From the NCBI GenBank assembly GCA_025800125.1, contig JAOXSF010000053.1, positions 1 through 64,000 on the forward strand: DNA of 64,000 nt, written 5' to 3'. Source of the DNA: Marinobacterium sp. (lineage in GTDB: Bacteria > Pseudomonadota > Gammaproteobacteria > Pseudomonadales > Balneatricaceae). Positions 18,794 to 30,600 of the stretch are shown here, piece after piece; positions within the stretch are counted from its first letter, which is position 1, and each line of letters opens with the position of its first letter. The position numbers and the translations under genes are program-made. Below the pieces are notes generated by a model. It saw nothing but the letters and a program-made list of their open reading frames with translations. It was not told the origin of the DNA and made no database searches.

Positions 18794-19282
18794 ATGAAAA
18801 AAACACTCAAGGACAATGCTGCAACAGATCTGGACAGTACTGATCTGCAACTACTGAAACAGATCCAGCGTGACGGCCGTCTGAGTAATACAAAACTAGC
18901 AGAACAGATCAACCTCAGTGAAACACCCTGCTGGCGCCGCTGGAAGCGCCTGGAAGAGGAAGGTTATATTGATGGTTACCGCTGTCAGCTTAACCGGCAG
19001 CGGCTGGGGTTTGGTGTAATTGCGTTTGTACAGGTTGCACTGGGGCAGCACGATGTAGCTACCAGCGAAAGTTTTGAACGGCATCTGCAACAGCTCGACT
19101 GGGTGCTGATGTGCCACAATATTACCGGTGACGCTGATTACCTGTTACAGATTATCGCCCGCGACCTGGAACAGTTTGCAGACCACCAGACAGAACTGCG
19201 TCAGCTACCCGGTGTACGCTCGATTCGGTCAAGTATCGCGGTGCGTGAGGTCAAAGCCGACCCGGCACTGCCACTGGGTTAA
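18794..19282 (+). CDS. Lrp/AsnC-family transcriptional regulator
   Basis: Amino-acid-responsive regulator of 162 residues. The N-terminal helix-turn-helix covers about residues 17-65 (LSNTKLAEQINLSETPCWRR region) and the C-terminal RAM/AsnC ligand domain follows (about 70-155). It is divergent from the LysE-type exporter with 191 bp between starts, a common Lrp-exporter arrangement. Confidence 0.94.
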   Translation: MKKTLKDNAATDLDSTDLQLLKQIQRDGRLSNTKLAEQINLSETPCWRRWKRLEEEGYIDGYRCQLNRQRLGFGVIAFVQVALGQHDVATSESFERHLQQLDWVLMCHNITGDADYLLQIIARDLEQFADHQTELRQLPGVRSIRSSIAVREVKADPALPLG

Positions 19283-19324
19283 GTCTGGCAATTGAACCCC
19301 TGTTGTCGATCCAGGCTTACATGT

Positions 19325-20182
19325 TCAGCCCCACATCAGACAGCAACAGTAGACCATGCTGAAGGCAGTCAGCAGGCGACCTGTCAGGGGGGTCAGGCGG
19401 CGACGGGCAGCAACAGCACCATCCAGTAACTGCAAGGGCGTCCACACCAGTGGCAACACCAGCAGCAACGGCCAGAAGCGTTGCCAGTCCAGTACCAGGG
19501 CTGTAAGCCAGGCCAGCAATAGCAACAGCTGGTACAACCGACAGGCCCAGCGGTAGCCAAGGCGTACCGACAGGGTGCCTATTCCATCACACAGATCAGA
19601 TTCATAATCACGTAGCTCATTACTGAGCAACAGCAGCGATACCAGAAAACTGAACGGAATAGCAAACAGCAGCACAGGCTGTCCGAGCTCTCCTGCCAGC
19701 GCCATATAGCTACCGCAGACCATCAGTACGCCCATCAGCCAGAAAACCAGCACCACACCCAGACCACGGGCTTTATAGTTAACCGGTTCCAGCGTATAGC
19801 AGAGCGCCCCTGCCAACCCGACAATGCAAACCCATAGTAACGGCAGCCCAACCTGGGCAATCAGGTAAAACGCAACCAGTGCCGCCAGTACAAAACAGCC
19901 CAGTCCAGCCTGGAAGTTACGCCGTACCTGCTCACGCGCCTGATGAGCTATGTCTCCCTGCTCAGCCAGCAGCGGTAGATCGGCATAATCGTTAATCAGG
20001 TTAACCCCGGCCTGCAATAAAACTCCGGCCATGACAACCAGCAATGCCCGCAAGGGCTCCACAATGCCTTCAGACGAAGCCACAGCAATACCTGTCAGGC
20101 AGGCAAACAGTGAAACCGTAAACGAAAAAGGGCGAAGCGCGCGCCAGAAGTGGTACTTGCGCAGATCCATAGCAGCCGTCAT
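19325..20182 (-). CDS. UbiA-family prenyltransferase (MenA-like)
   Basis: Polytopic membrane prenyltransferase of 285 residues with about nine helices. The two Asp-rich motifs that bind the prenyl diphosphate are NDYAD near residue 65 and NELRDYESD near 190. The sequence is closest to the MenA group (1,4-dihydroxy-2-naphthoate polyprenyltransferase). No other menaquinone gene is nearby, so the aromatic acceptor is not certain. The ATG at 20182 follows GGGG; a second in-frame ATG lies four codons on. Confidence 0.85.
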   Translation of the reverse strand: MTAAMDLRKYHFWRALRPFSFTVSLFACLTGIAVASSEGIVEPLRALLVVMAGVLLQAGVNLINDYADLPLLAEQGDIAHQAREQVRRNFQAGLGCFVLAALVAFYLIAQVGLPLLWVCIVGLAGALCYTLEPVNYKARGLGVVLVFWLMGVLMVCGSYMALAGELGQPVLLFAIPFSFLVSLLLLSNELRDYESDLCDGIGTLSVRLGYRWACRLYQLLLLLAWLTALVLDWQRFWPLLLVLPLVWTPLQLLDGAVAARRRLTPLTGRLLTAFSMVYCCCLMWG

Positions 20183-20302
20183 AAACCCCGAAACCCTATA
20201 ACTGAACAGGTTCTAGCAGAAATTTCCGGCCAGCCTACGGTAATCACTGCCATGCAGCAAGCAGCCATACTCCACCAGCAGACAGTCTGTTACCATGCTC
20301 AC

Positions 20303-20740
20303 ATGAATACTCAGAAAAGCAACGCTCAGACAAGCAATTCCCTTGGCAAGGCTTCCTCCACAAGTGGCTCATCAGCAGGCAGGGCACAAAGAAACAACCC
20401 CCTGCACGGTATAACCCTGCAGGCATTACTGACCGAACTGGTAGACCACTATGGCTGGGAAACACTGGCGCAAAGAATACGGATTAACTGCTTCCGTAAA
20501 GACCCCAGCATCAAGTCCAGCCTGAAGTTTCTGCGTAAAACCCCCTGGGCCCGCGAGAAAGTAGAGCACTTCTATCTGCGCCATAAGGGCAAGAAAGTTA
20601 CGATCAGCAAAACATCTGATAACAGCACAGCCCGCCCGGCAACAGCGGGTACTGCAACATCGCACCAACCGGCACCGCCAGCAGCAGCTCGCAAACAGCA
20701 TCCACCAGGCTTTCAGGCCGATATCTGGGGTAAGAAATAA
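20303..20740 (+). CDS. VF530-family (DUF2132) DNA-binding protein
   Basis: A 145-residue protein with a VF530 core at about residues 40-105. The conserved segments are [39 protein letters not shown] and VEHFYL. The core is known structurally as a small helical domain proposed to bind DNA. It is flanked by a Ser/Thr-rich N-terminus and a disordered, basic C-terminal tail rich in Ala and Thr. The ATG at 20303 lacks a strong Shine-Dalgarno; 20251 is an alternative. Regulatory role unknown. Confidence 0.85.
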   Translation: MNTQKSNAQTSNSLGKASSTSGSSAGRAQRNNPLHGITLQALLTELVDHYGWETLAQRIRINCFRKDPSIKSSLKFLRKTPWAREKVEHFYLRHKGKKVTISKTSDNSTARPATAGTATSHQPAPPAAARKQHPPGFQADIWGKK

Positions 20741-20890
20741 CGCCGGTCAGGCCAGCGCAGTGATACTCACAGGTCGGGACTGATTGGGGTTTACCCCTGA
20801 CGGATTTATGGTACCCATAAATACTTCCTGCCAAGCTATGTTAATAGACAGGGCACCAGCCTTTTCCCTTAACAACCTGTCAGGCCTCCC

Positions 20891-21823
20891 ATGAACCCGA
20901 CTGACCCTTTCTTTGCGAACTCTTTCTCTGCAAGCACATCGGGCAACAGCCCCGCTATGGATGAAACAGACTTTCAGCAGCAACTGGAACAACAGCTTTA
21001 TCTTCAGCATGACTTTCGTGTGCTGCACTGGGTACCGGTATCCGGTAGTGCTATCAATAACTGCTATCAGCTGATTTTGCAAGATCAGCGCAAGCTGTTG
21101 CTCAAGTATCATAAAGCACCACCTTCGGGGTTCTATAAGGCCGAAGCGTTCAATCTGCAACAACTGGCAGGCAGCGGTGTTATTCAGGCTCCAGCCGTAA
21201 TTGCACAGAATGAACAGATGCTGGTCATGGAATGGATTGAACCAGGCCCTCCCTCTGACAGTGCCCAGTTTACCCTCGGCAAACAACTGGCCCGGTTACA
21301 TAACCGGCCTGTTGGGTACTTTGGTTTTGCACGGGATAATTTCTGCGGTCTGACACCACAATGTAACCTTCGTAATGATGACGGCTTTGCATTTTTCAGC
21401 CAGCAACGCTTGCTGTTGCAGGGCAAAATAGCGCGGGATAGCGGTTATCTGACCTTGCAGGACATCAACCAGCTGGAGCAACTCTGTCAGCGTTTATCAC
21501 GGTGGATCCCCATACAACAGCCTGCGCTGCTGCATGGCGATCTCTGGGCAGGAAACTTTCTGGTAGACAGCAAGGACAGCCCCTGGCTGATTGACCCAGC
21601 CTGCTACTATGGCTGGCCAGAAAGTGATCTGGCAATGACACGTATGTTTGGTGGCTTCAGTGAAGCGTTTTACAGGGGCTATAACAGCGAACGACCGATT
21701 GAACAGGGCTTTGAATCACGTATTGACCTTTATAACCTTTATCACTGGCTGAACCACCTGAACATGTTTGGTAGCCAGTACCACAGCGCTGTTGCCACCA
21801 TACTGCAACGCTTTGGTCGGTAG
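20891..21823 (+). CDS. Fructosamine-kinase-family protein
   Basis: Phosphotransferase with the aminoglycoside/fructosamine kinase fold, 310 residues. The catalytic loop LLHGDLWAGN is near residue 215 and the metal-binding IDPACYYG near 233. Members phosphorylate glycated lysines or ribulosamines, or repair glycation damage; the exact substrate of bacterial versions such as YniA is open. A Ser-rich stretch of about 22 residues precedes the fold; an in-frame ATG at 20957 is a possible later start. Confidence 0.9.
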   Translation: MNPTDPFFANSFSASTSGNSPAMDETDFQQQLEQQLYLQHDFRVLHWVPVSGSAINNCYQLILQDQRKLLLKYHKAPPSGFYKAEAFNLQQLAGSGVIQAPAVIAQNEQMLVMEWIEPGPPSDSAQFTLGKQLARLHNRPVGYFGFARDNFCGLTPQCNLRNDDGFAFFSQQRLLLQGKIARDSGYLTLQDINQLEQLCQRLSRWIPIQQPALLHGDLWAGNFLVDSKDSPWLIDPACYYGWPESDLAMTRMFGGFSEAFYRGYNSERPIEQGFESRIDLYNLYHWLNHLNMFGSQYHSAVATILQRFGR

Positions 21824-21830
21824 AATTGAT

Positions 21831-22139
21831 TCAATCACCAATCGTCAGATAATCGCGTTGCACCACATTTTCCAGTGCATTGACGGCGGCAACTAATTCT
21901 TCAAATGCCAGCCGTTTCGCTTTCAGCCGTGTCAGTTGTTCAGTGCTGGGCTTACTACCCTGACAAGCGTCAGAGAGTGATACAAGCTCAGCAATATAGT
22001 CAGCCCGTGCATGAGCCACCATGCGCAACATAGGCTCCAGGCGACTCAGCGTCAGCTCTGGTACTGCTTCATCAATAATATCCCGATTAATCAGGCGACG
22101 GTGGCGTTCAAGTTCCATTAGTAGACGGTTACTTTCCAT
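21831..22139 (-). CDS. Conserved hypothetical helical protein
   Basis: A 102-residue, largely helical, charged protein with no signal peptide, membrane segment or motif I recognise. ATG 22139 is preceded by GGGAG at 7 nt, which is decisive: the open frame extends upstream to 22265, but that part only translates the 17-18-bp tandem repeats. It ends 8 bp from the convergent kinase-like gene. Confidence 0.7.
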   Translation of the reverse strand: MESNRLLMELERHRRLINRDIIDEAVPELTLSRLEPMLRMVAHARADYIAELVSLSDACQGSKPSTEQLTRLKAKRLAFEELVAAVNALENVVQRDYLTIGD

Positions 22140-22178
22140 TTTATGGCTCCCGTTTCGCTCCAGAGTGTGGCGCCTTGC

Positions 22179-22248
22179 TGAATATACAGAGGCTGTTGAA
22201 TATACAGAGGCTATTGATACCCAGAGACTGTTGATACCCAGAGACGAC
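22179..22248. repeat. 17-18-bp tandem repeat, four units
   Basis: Units at 22179 and 22197 (18 bp, one difference) and at 22215 and 22232 (17 bp, three differences at the 3' end) share a TGAWA...CAGAG pattern. It lies upstream of the 102-residue gene. Confidence 0.85.
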
Positions 22249-22258
22249 TCTGCTTTAT

Positions 22259-22304
22259 CAGACACGTTTTGTCAGACGCCTAGTTTTGTCAGACGCCTAC
22301 CTAG
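22259..22304. repeat. 17-bp tandem repeat
   Basis: A second, unrelated array immediately beside the previous one: CAGACRC...TTTTGT units starting at 22259, 22273 and 22290. Confidence 0.7.
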
Positions 22305-22502
22305 AGGGTAACTACAGTACTGAGCCTGAGTCAGTGATGCAACACATCCCAGCACCAGAAGTACGGGGCTTGTCGCGCATTCCGGTCAGACAACCCGCTC
22401 CCTGAAAACCACAAAACCACCCAAAGGTGGCTTTGCAATATCCAGCTGAACACTCATGCCTGACATACAGCAAGCACAAAATGCTCAGTCGCAACGAACA
22501 GC

Positions 22503-23870
22503 TTAACGTGCCGGAGCGTTTGGCAGATCACGCATTAACAGGCCAAATTCCAGACTTTGTGGAGCATCTACTTCAAAACGCACACGGTGGCCAGAACCAG
22601 GCGCCGCATCGGTTTCTTCGCCTTTCTTGTTGATCATGCTATTAAGTTTGAAACGCTTATTGCCTGATGGTGTCATCAGCTCCAGCGTATCACCTACTTC
22701 GAAACGGTTACGCACATCCACTTCAATCATATTACCGTCGCGACCGAGTACTTCACCGACAAACTGCTGATGAACACCAACAGAGTTGCCCACTTCATAG
22801 TTCTGGTATTCGTCATGCACATGACGACGATAGAAACCTTCGGTGTAGCCACGGTTGGCAAGGTTTTCCAGGGTATCCATCAATGACATATCAAACGGCT
22901 TACCTGCAACCGCATCATCAATCGCCTGGCGGTATGCCTGAGCAGTACGGGCAGCGTAATAGTGAGACTTGGTACGGCCTTCAATCTTCAGGGAATCAAC
23001 GCCCATCTCGGCCAGACGGTGAACGTGCTGAATAGCACGCAAGTCTTTGGAGTTCATGATGTAGGTGCCATGCTCATCTTCGAACGCTGGCATATATTCA
23101 CCTGGACGGGTCTCTTCCTGCAGCAGGTAAACCTTGTCAGTCGGCTCACCCAGGCCAAGGTCTGTGGTCGGCTCGAACTGCTCTACACCACTGTTTGCCT
23201 GCTCAGTCGCTTGCTGGGCAACAGGGATCAGATCGCCATTATCACCCTCTTTGGCTTCATGGGCATCGTATTTCCAGCGACAGCTGTTGGTGCAGGTTCC
23301 CTGGTTTGGATCACGCTTATTAATGTAACCGGATAGCAGGCAACGGCCCGAGTAGGCGATACACAGAGAACCATGAACAAATACTTCCAGTTCCATTTCT
23401 GGGCATTGCTGACGAATTTCCTGCACCTCATCCAGCGACAACTCGCGGGAGAGAATGACACGCTCAATGCCTGCCCGGTGCCAGAATTTCACCGATGCCC
23501 AGTTCATGGTGTTAGCCTGTACTGACAGATGAATCGGCATGTCAGGGAAGGCATCTTTCACCATCATGATCAGACCCGGGTCGGACATGATCAGTGCATC
23601 TGGCCCCATCTCTATCACCGGACGCATATGATCCAGATAGGTTTTCAACTTGGAATTATGAGGCATGATGTTACTGGCCAGGAAAAACTTCTTGCCATGT
23701 TCATGGGCATAGTTGATACCATCAGCCAGGTTATCCATGTTGAAATCATTGTTACGCACCCGCAGGCTGTAACGGGGCTGACCGGCGTAAACGGCGTCCG
23801 CCCCATAAGCGAACGCATACTTCATATTTTTCAGTGTCCCCGCAGGTGACAGCAGTTCTGGTGTGCGCAT
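22503..23870 (-). CDS. trhP: tRNA 5-hydroxyuridine synthesis protein, U32 family
   Basis: YegQ/TrhP family protein of 455 residues. Together with prephenate derivatives it hydroxylates U34 of several tRNAs. The N-terminal ELLSPAG, the GADAVYAG motif, and the Cys-rich segment CIAYSGRCLLSGY...CTNSCRW (about residues 170-200) that binds an iron-sulfur cluster are all present, as is the family sequence KIEGR near residue 295. The C-terminal domain is full length. The tandem repeat just upstream (23872-23930) sits in its leader. Confidence 0.94.
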   Translation of the reverse strand: MRTPELLSPAGTLKNMKYAFAYGADAVYAGQPRYSLRVRNNDFNMDNLADGINYAHEHGKKFFLASNIMPHNSKLKTYLDHMRPVIEMGPDALIMSDPGLIMMVKDAFPDMPIHLSVQANTMNWASVKFWHRAGIERVILSRELSLDEVQEIRQQCPEMELEVFVHGSLCIAYSGRCLLSGYINKRDPNQGTCTNSCRWKYDAHEAKEGDNGDLIPVAQQATEQANSGVEQFEPTTDLGLGEPTDKVYLLQEETRPGEYMPAFEDEHGTYIMNSKDLRAIQHVHRLAEMGVDSLKIEGRTKSHYYAARTAQAYRQAIDDAVAGKPFDMSLMDTLENLANRGYTEGFYRRHVHDEYQNYEVGNSVGVHQQFVGEVLGRDGNMIEVDVRNRFEVGDTLELMTPSGNKRFKLNSMINKKGEETDAAPGSGHRVRFEVDAPQSLEFGLLMRDLPNAPAR

Positions 23871-23871
23871 A

Positions 23872-23930
23872 GTTGTCTCGAAAGTATTGTCTCGGAAAAA
23901 AGTATTGTCTCGGAAAACTGTCGTTTCGAA
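23872..23930. repeat. 14-18-bp tandem repeat upstream of trhP
   Basis: Four units beginning TTGTCTCG or TCGTTTCG at 23872, 23886, 23904 and 23920, with variable A-rich tails. It lies directly ahead of the trhP start, so it is part of the mRNA leader. Confidence 0.75.
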
Positions 23931-23986
23931 CGTTATGTAAGCCCGGCAGTCTGCTGCTGCCGGTAATCAGGTCGGAAATTTCGCGT

Positions 23987-24547
23987 TCAGGACAGGTCCT
24001 GTAGCGGTATCTCGAACAGCGGTGTATAGATAGAGCCACGTTCACCCGGCCGACTCTGTAACAGCACAACAGAATCAGCCAGGCTGTACAGATCCAGTTC
24101 TGGCCAGGTTTCCGGCTGACTGAAATGGTTTTTCGCATCCAGCCGACCCAGCGTTATATGGGGCTTGAAATCTCGCTCTTCATACTCAACACCCGCCTCT
24201 CTGGCGATGTTGATCATCGTATCGTGCAATGCCATCAATGCTGAGCACTCGCTGGTCAGTGCGGCTACAAGGGCCAGCCGTTTACTGACGCGATAATATT
24301 CAGCAGCGTTAAGGTGTACCTGCAGCGACAGAACCTCTTTGAGGTGCTCCCGGCTGAGTTGCTCCAGCCTGTCTACCTGCTCCAGCTCAATCTCACCCAG
24401 AAAACAGAGCGTCAGGTGGTACTGCTCGGAATCAACCCAGCTGACTTCCATCTGCCGGTCATAAGCACAGAGACTGTCAGCGTGATCGGCCAGCCAGCGT
24501 ACAACAGACTGCGGCAGGGTCAGTGCGAAGAATGCCCGGATTTTCAT
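23987..24547 (-). CDS. thpR: RNA 2',3'-cyclic phosphodiesterase
   Basis: Two-histidine phosphoesterase that opens 2',3'-cyclic phosphates on RNA ends. Both HxT catalytic motifs are present: His44-Thr46 (YHLTLCFLG) and His130-Thr132 (KPHITLGR). 186 residues is normal. ATG 24547 fits the family N-terminus (MKIRAFFAL); the frame extends 34 codons upstream without family similarity. Confidence 0.92.
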   Translation of the reverse strand: MKIRAFFALTLPQSVVRWLADHADSLCAYDRQMEVSWVDSEQYHLTLCFLGEIELEQVDRLEQLSREHLKEVLSLQVHLNAAEYYRVSKRLALVAALTSECSALMALHDTMINIAREAGVEYEERDFKPHITLGRLDAKNHFSQPETWPELDLYSLADSVVLLQSRPGERGSIYTPLFEIPLQDLS

Positions 24548-24695
24548 TGCAGGTAACAACGGCTCCCAGATAGATGGAACGGAGTATTTTGCCTGTCTGA
24601 TAAGACAGGCGCAATGGGCCGGAAGGGCGTGACAGTGATCATTTTTCATACACCCGGTATTGCTGTGGAAATGCTGGGCATTTTTATCTCACCTG

Positions 24696-27600
24696 TTATG
24701 GAGCCGTCGGATTACTCAGTAAAACCGCACCGGAAACAGATTCGTTACCATTACTGGCACCAAAACTGCTGATAACCCCCTGGGGTACACCAATCAGCGT
24801 CCCTGAACCAATCGGCACAGGCTCACCAACAAAGACAGCACGTGCGCCACCATCTAATCCGCTTACTGTACTGGTAGCGCCTGACTCCAACGGGATCGCA
24901 TTGCCTGACAGTACATCTGCCAGATCAACAGCACCTGGCTTCTGAGTCAGTACAATATGCTGGCTGTCGATAGTCATATCAATCGAAGTTGAAACAATCT
25001 GCTGGGTACCAAAATTAACCCCCATGCTGGTGCCTGCCGGATTGTACACCCCCACTGTTCCATCCTGATTGGTTGGCGCACTACCATCTGCAGCATTCGC
25101 CAGCCGGTAAGAAACCGTGCCAACCGCTGTCGCCGCAGAGGTACCACCCAGGCTCAGAATATCGTTATCAGAAAAACGGGAAGCGGCCTGGATATAGTGC
25201 AGACGACTCAGTGCTATATCTGCCCCTTCCAGCGAACCTTGTGAGGCATCATCCGCCCAGCGCCCCCAGGACACATCCAGCGAGCCATGGCTGCCAGTGC
25301 TTGCGGTATCACCTGCCAGTACATGCCTGTTGCTTGTATTGATCCAGTGCCCGGTGGTTACCAGGGTCAGATTCCCATCCGAATTTTCGGTAATACGGCT
25401 ATCCTGATCAGTGACAGACAAGACTGACGTCTGATGGCTTCCTGCCGTACCCTGTTGCGTTGCCAGCAGTAACTGAGTGGCCGATTTATCCGGGGTATCA
25501 GATTCAGTACGGCTATAAGCTGCTGTACCAGAGAAGTACTTTGTATTGGCAGCGTCAGTTGTATCTGTCAATTTAAACGCCGACATCGCCTGCTGCATAC
25601 TGTTATCGTTATCACGATCCACCAGCGAGAACTTCAGATCACCACTGCCATCACTGGAACCTCCCGTACGCGCTAACGCCAGATCAACAGCACTGCCTGT
25701 CACCGCCGTGGTTGCTGTTGTCTCATATTGATACCCTGTACCACTTATATCGAACTTCACATCAGCATGCAGCAGGTGCATCCGGTTGAAGTCCAGCACA
25801 GCAGACGCCTCCATACCCGACACAATATTGCCATCACTGGCACTGATCTGCATCGAGGCACTATCAGCGAGATAGAGAGCACCTTGCAAAGCCGCTGCCT
25901 GGCTGAAGCTATCGGTTTTTTCACTGTCGATAAATAGCAATGGCGCGCCACTGAGTGCAGCCTTGGCACCGGAATTAACTAACCAGTTACCTGTCGCCCA
26001 GCTGCCCCAGCGGATGGTACCGGTAGTATTTTCAGTGGCTGAACGATGTGTGGTGTCCAGCACACAGGCACCAGTACCACCACAAAGGTCTTGCAGGTCA
26101 GCCCACAATGGCAGTCCGACCAGTGACGAAGAGGGTATATAGACAGCTTGCCCATGCAGATTAAGCAACCCAACACTTGCAGTACCACTTTCCGTCAATG
26201 GCATCACCATCAGCATCGCATGATCAAAAGGCTGTAACGCTTGCTGTGTCAGCGCAAACACCCCATTCATCCCGGTGGTGTTCGTCGCATTCGTCAGCGC
26301 ATAACTGCCTGAGACAAGATCAGCCGCGGCACCGGCTACACCTGAGAAGCTGATACTGCCATGGCCTGAAAGCGTATCGGTCTGTGTGGTATCCAGCCCG
26401 TTCAAAGTCACACGCTGACTGGTAGCCGCACCCGCCAACGATATCGGGCCAGCAGCGTTAAACAGTAGCCAGTCTTTGCTGTCCAGGTTCAGCACCATAT
26501 CCAGCGACAGAATTTGCGCCCGGCCATAATCAACCAGCATATTGGCGCTATTCAGCGTACCCGTAGTCCCGGTATGACTGGTCGGCGCTGTCTGTCCAGC
26601 AAGACTATAACGCAACACACCCGCAGAAGACGCCGCCATGGCATCCGGGGTAATCACTTCAGATGCGTGAATATAGTGCATACCTGATTGGGCCAGTGGG
26701 GTACCATTTGATGTCAGCACCGTGCCATTGCTGCTCCAGTATCCCCAGCGCACGGTTTTGCCAGCTTCAGTTTTACTACCGCTGCTACTGTGTACAGCAC
26801 TGGCACTATTACTGATTGTAAATGTGCCCTGGCCATTACCACTGGCCCAGTTATTGCTGCTGGTTGAGATAGAAACCGGCACACCGGTTGTGTTGTTTAC
26901 CGCCTGCAAACCAACGGGGTCTGACGTCGCATCAACCGCCACACTGGAGGCAGTCTGAGTTGCGCTGTCATCGTACAGAAAGGCAACATTCATAAACCCT
27001 GAAGCCATCTGTGTGGCCTGGTAACCGGCCGTACCATAAACAGTACCGCCATCATTGGCACCCTCCGCAGGCAGATCGTAGCTGGCCAGTAGATACTGAG
27101 CATAATCGCCATTAAAACGCAGGCTCGCATCACCTGTGCCAGAAATCCCCATCAGGGTCTCAGCCAGTGTCAATGCAACAGTATTGTCTGCCGAAAAAGC
27201 ACTGCTCAGGCTGACAGCACTGCCACCTGCCAGTTCATATCGGTAATTACGCGCTCCCCCCCCAAGGTCCAGATCCAACCTGAGATCAGTAACCTGCTGC
27301 GCGGCCATGTCCACCTCAATGTAGTTTTCAGTGACGGTCGCTTTGGCGCCCGACACATTGAACAGGCTCACCTGAGCAAGGTCTGGCGGGGTATAACGTA
27401 AAGTGCCCTGGCCGGTCAGCGCGGCCACTTCGGACTGCGACAACGCCTTATGTGTACTGGCGTAAGCAATTGGCTGTGCAGCAGTCACCAGACTGGAAGA
27501 TAACCAGCGCTTCCAGCCTGCCTGCCAGTAACCCCAGTTGATATAACTCTCGCTGGTGCCATCACCTAATGTGTAAGGGTAATTATTGGCACTACCCTCT

Positions 27601-30600
27601 GCGGTAAGATAAAGACTGCCATGGCTATCTGTCAGAACCGCCTGATGCAATGTCAGGTAATCCGTATTACTCAGTATGACCTGCCCACTGCCCGCTTTCA
27701 GATGACGTATATCCGCACCACTGCCATCGGAGTAGATAAACTGAAAATCATCAACATTAGCAGGGACAGTATCGTAAAGCACCGCACCTGTCTGAGCCGT
27801 GGCGGAGGCATCATGACTTGCTTCATAGGCGGTCAGTAAATGTTCTGCATTATCACCGGCAAAGCTGTACCCCAGCTGTCCGGTATGAGAAGTAGCTGGC
27901 GAACAACCCGAACAATTCCCTGTCAAGTCAACACGCTGAGTTGAAAGCGAGGTATCAATACCGTCAGTCGCTGTAGACTGATACTTCCACGTATTCGCAC
28001 CGAATGTCTGAGCCAGCGTCAGTTCTACCAGCGTATTACTACTGAAATCCACCAACGCTGTACCGCCAGACGGTGCTGTACCATTACCCCCAGCTATATC
28101 CGTTGGCTGACTGCTACCTGCAACCTGGTACAAGCGCATCTCTGACTGCCCGCTCAGCTCCGCCGAGCTGGTCGGATTGTCTGAGTAGATGTAATGGTAG
28201 CTGCCAATTGCAGGTAACACGCTACTATCAACCTGTGCTGACCAGCCGCTGCTGATGCTACCAAAATGCACATCACCGATAGAGGCAGTTCCACGTGTTG
28301 CACCGGCGTTGTTCAGGTTAAATGTACAACCACTACTATTGCAGATGGTTGAACCATCTTCGCTATGGCTGACATTTACTGCTGAAAGCGTAGTCTGTAC
28401 CAGCCCCCTATCAATGGAATCAACCTCCAGTACATCTGCTCCGGCTTCAGCGGTCTGTAAATAACTACGAGGAATCGCTGGCGGTGACCCGGCATTAGTG
28501 TCCAGTACAAAAGTGGACAGCACAGGGGTGCCCAAAGGCAGGGGTAATGCTTGCGCAACGGTCGCCTCGTAAGCGGCAACACCCAGCAAGCTACCATCAC
28601 CGCTGGCACCACCCAGCTCCAGCGCGGCAACAGCCCGCTTTGCTTCACTGGCCGCATCACCGGCAAACTGAATCGTGGCAGTACCGGTAATCACAGAGCT
28701 ACCGCTATCTTCCAGCGATACACTCCAGCTATCGCCCGACGTCGGCACAGGCGGTGCATTACCTGATAACCGGTAATCGTAACTGTAGTTGGGCGAACTA
28801 ACGCCCAGCCTGAAATCAGTCATACTACCCAGGCCATAATCAATTTCGAAATAGTGCAGGCCAGGCACCAGTGGTTGCTGTGTGGTACTGGCCAGTGCAA
28901 ACCCGGACACCGGGTTATAACGATAGCGCCCCGACGATGGCAACGACACCATATCAAGCAGATGGTCAACCGAGGTATAGAATAGCGGCCTAGCGCCCGC
29001 CACTGGCGCACTACCGTCCTGCACCAGTGTCCAGTTGCCGGTATCCCATAAGCCCCAACTGATCCGATTGCTGGCATCACCACCGGCACTGCTGTCTGCC
29101 AGATAACCACTGACCCCAGTTTCAGGGGCCGTACTGGTGGAAAACAGGTAATGATAACCGTGGCTGGTATCCCACAACAGGTCAAATGCCGAAGCGGCTG
29201 GGTCATTCACTGATACCTGAGCGATACCGGTATTGATACCAAGTCGTTGCGAAGAACCGCCATCAAACACCAGCTGATAGTTCACACTGTTCAGCGGTAC
29301 CTGATCAAACACCAACGTACCAACAGTGTGCTCAGGCCCGCTGCTGCCCGATGTGCGCGAAAGGCCATAACTAGCGATCAGACGATCTGCGGCACTTCCC
29401 ACAAAACTGTAACCAAACTGACCGGTATAGTTTTCACTGGCAGACAAACAACTTACCCCAGTCGGACAACCTGCGCTCAAAACACCGTTCACACCAGTCA
29501 CGTGCTGCTGCTGCGTAAAATCAGGGGCTGTACCACTACCTTCTTCAATGGTCATTGTCCGGCTACCAGCGGTATCGACCACCTGTACATTCAATGCCGT
29601 CAATGCAGGGTTCTGGAAGTCCATCACCAGGCTGCCCCTTTGCAAGCCTCCTAACGCAGATCCACTCTGGTCGGTCGGGCTCGTCCCTGCTGATGTATTC
29701 AATTGATACAGCACCGGGCTGGAGCTGGCCGAAGCCTTGCCGGCCACCTGTGCAACCGTTGTCGTGTCAGGGCTTTGAATATAATGCAAGGCACCCGCAG
29801 GCGTCTGCACCACACTGCTATCGGTTGTTTGCCAGTTGCTCTGCCATAAACCCCAGAATACCTGCTTACCAGTTTCACTCAGGTTTCCAGTCTGATCATG
29901 ATTATCAGTATTAGCGGCACCTGAAGCATTAAAACTGAAACCACCCGAGTTGCCGGAATGCACTGTATTTGCCGTACCATCCGGTGTTGTTGCCAGCGTC
30001 AGATCATGCAGCGAGCCATTAACCACCCAACCCTTTTGCTCAGCCGTTAACGCACTACTGCCCTGTATATAACTCAGCAACACCGAGCTATCAGCAACGG
30101 CTGTAGAAGTTACGGCAGCGGCAGGAGGCGGAGGTGGTGGTGTACTGCTATCAGGTTGTGGCTCTGGTTCCGGTTCTGGCTGCGGTTCCGGTTCTGGCTG
30201 CGGTTCCGGTTCTGGCTGTGGTTCCGGTTCTGGCTGCGGTTCCGGTTCTGGCTGCGGTTCCAGTTCTGGCTGTGGTTCCGGTTCTGGCTGCGGTTCCGGT
30301 TCTGGCTGTGGTTCCGGCTCTGGCTGCGGTTCTGGCTGCGGTTCCGGTTCTGGCTGTGGTTCCGGTTCTGGCTGCGGTTCCGGTTCTGGCTGCGGTGTAA
30401 TAACCGTTACCTGATCATTGTCCGTATCAACAACAACGCTACCAGCATTATCAGCTGCGGGCTGTTCTCCTTCTGCCAGCGCCTGGTTACCAAAATCACC
30501 GACGGTTTTATCCAGCTCTGTTGCTTCAGGTGCAGTATCAGTAACTGGAGAATCTACTGCTGCAATACCTTCACCCTGATTATCCGGTTCAGGCAATGTT

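Noticed and set aside
22140..22265. N-terminal extension of the 102-residue hypothetical protein
   Set aside because: It merely translates the tandem repeats; GGGAG precedes the internal ATG at 22139.
30157..30390. Possible CRISPR-like repeat
   Set aside because: Units are contiguous without spacers and code for a Pro-Glu-Gln stretch in frame with the FecR protein.
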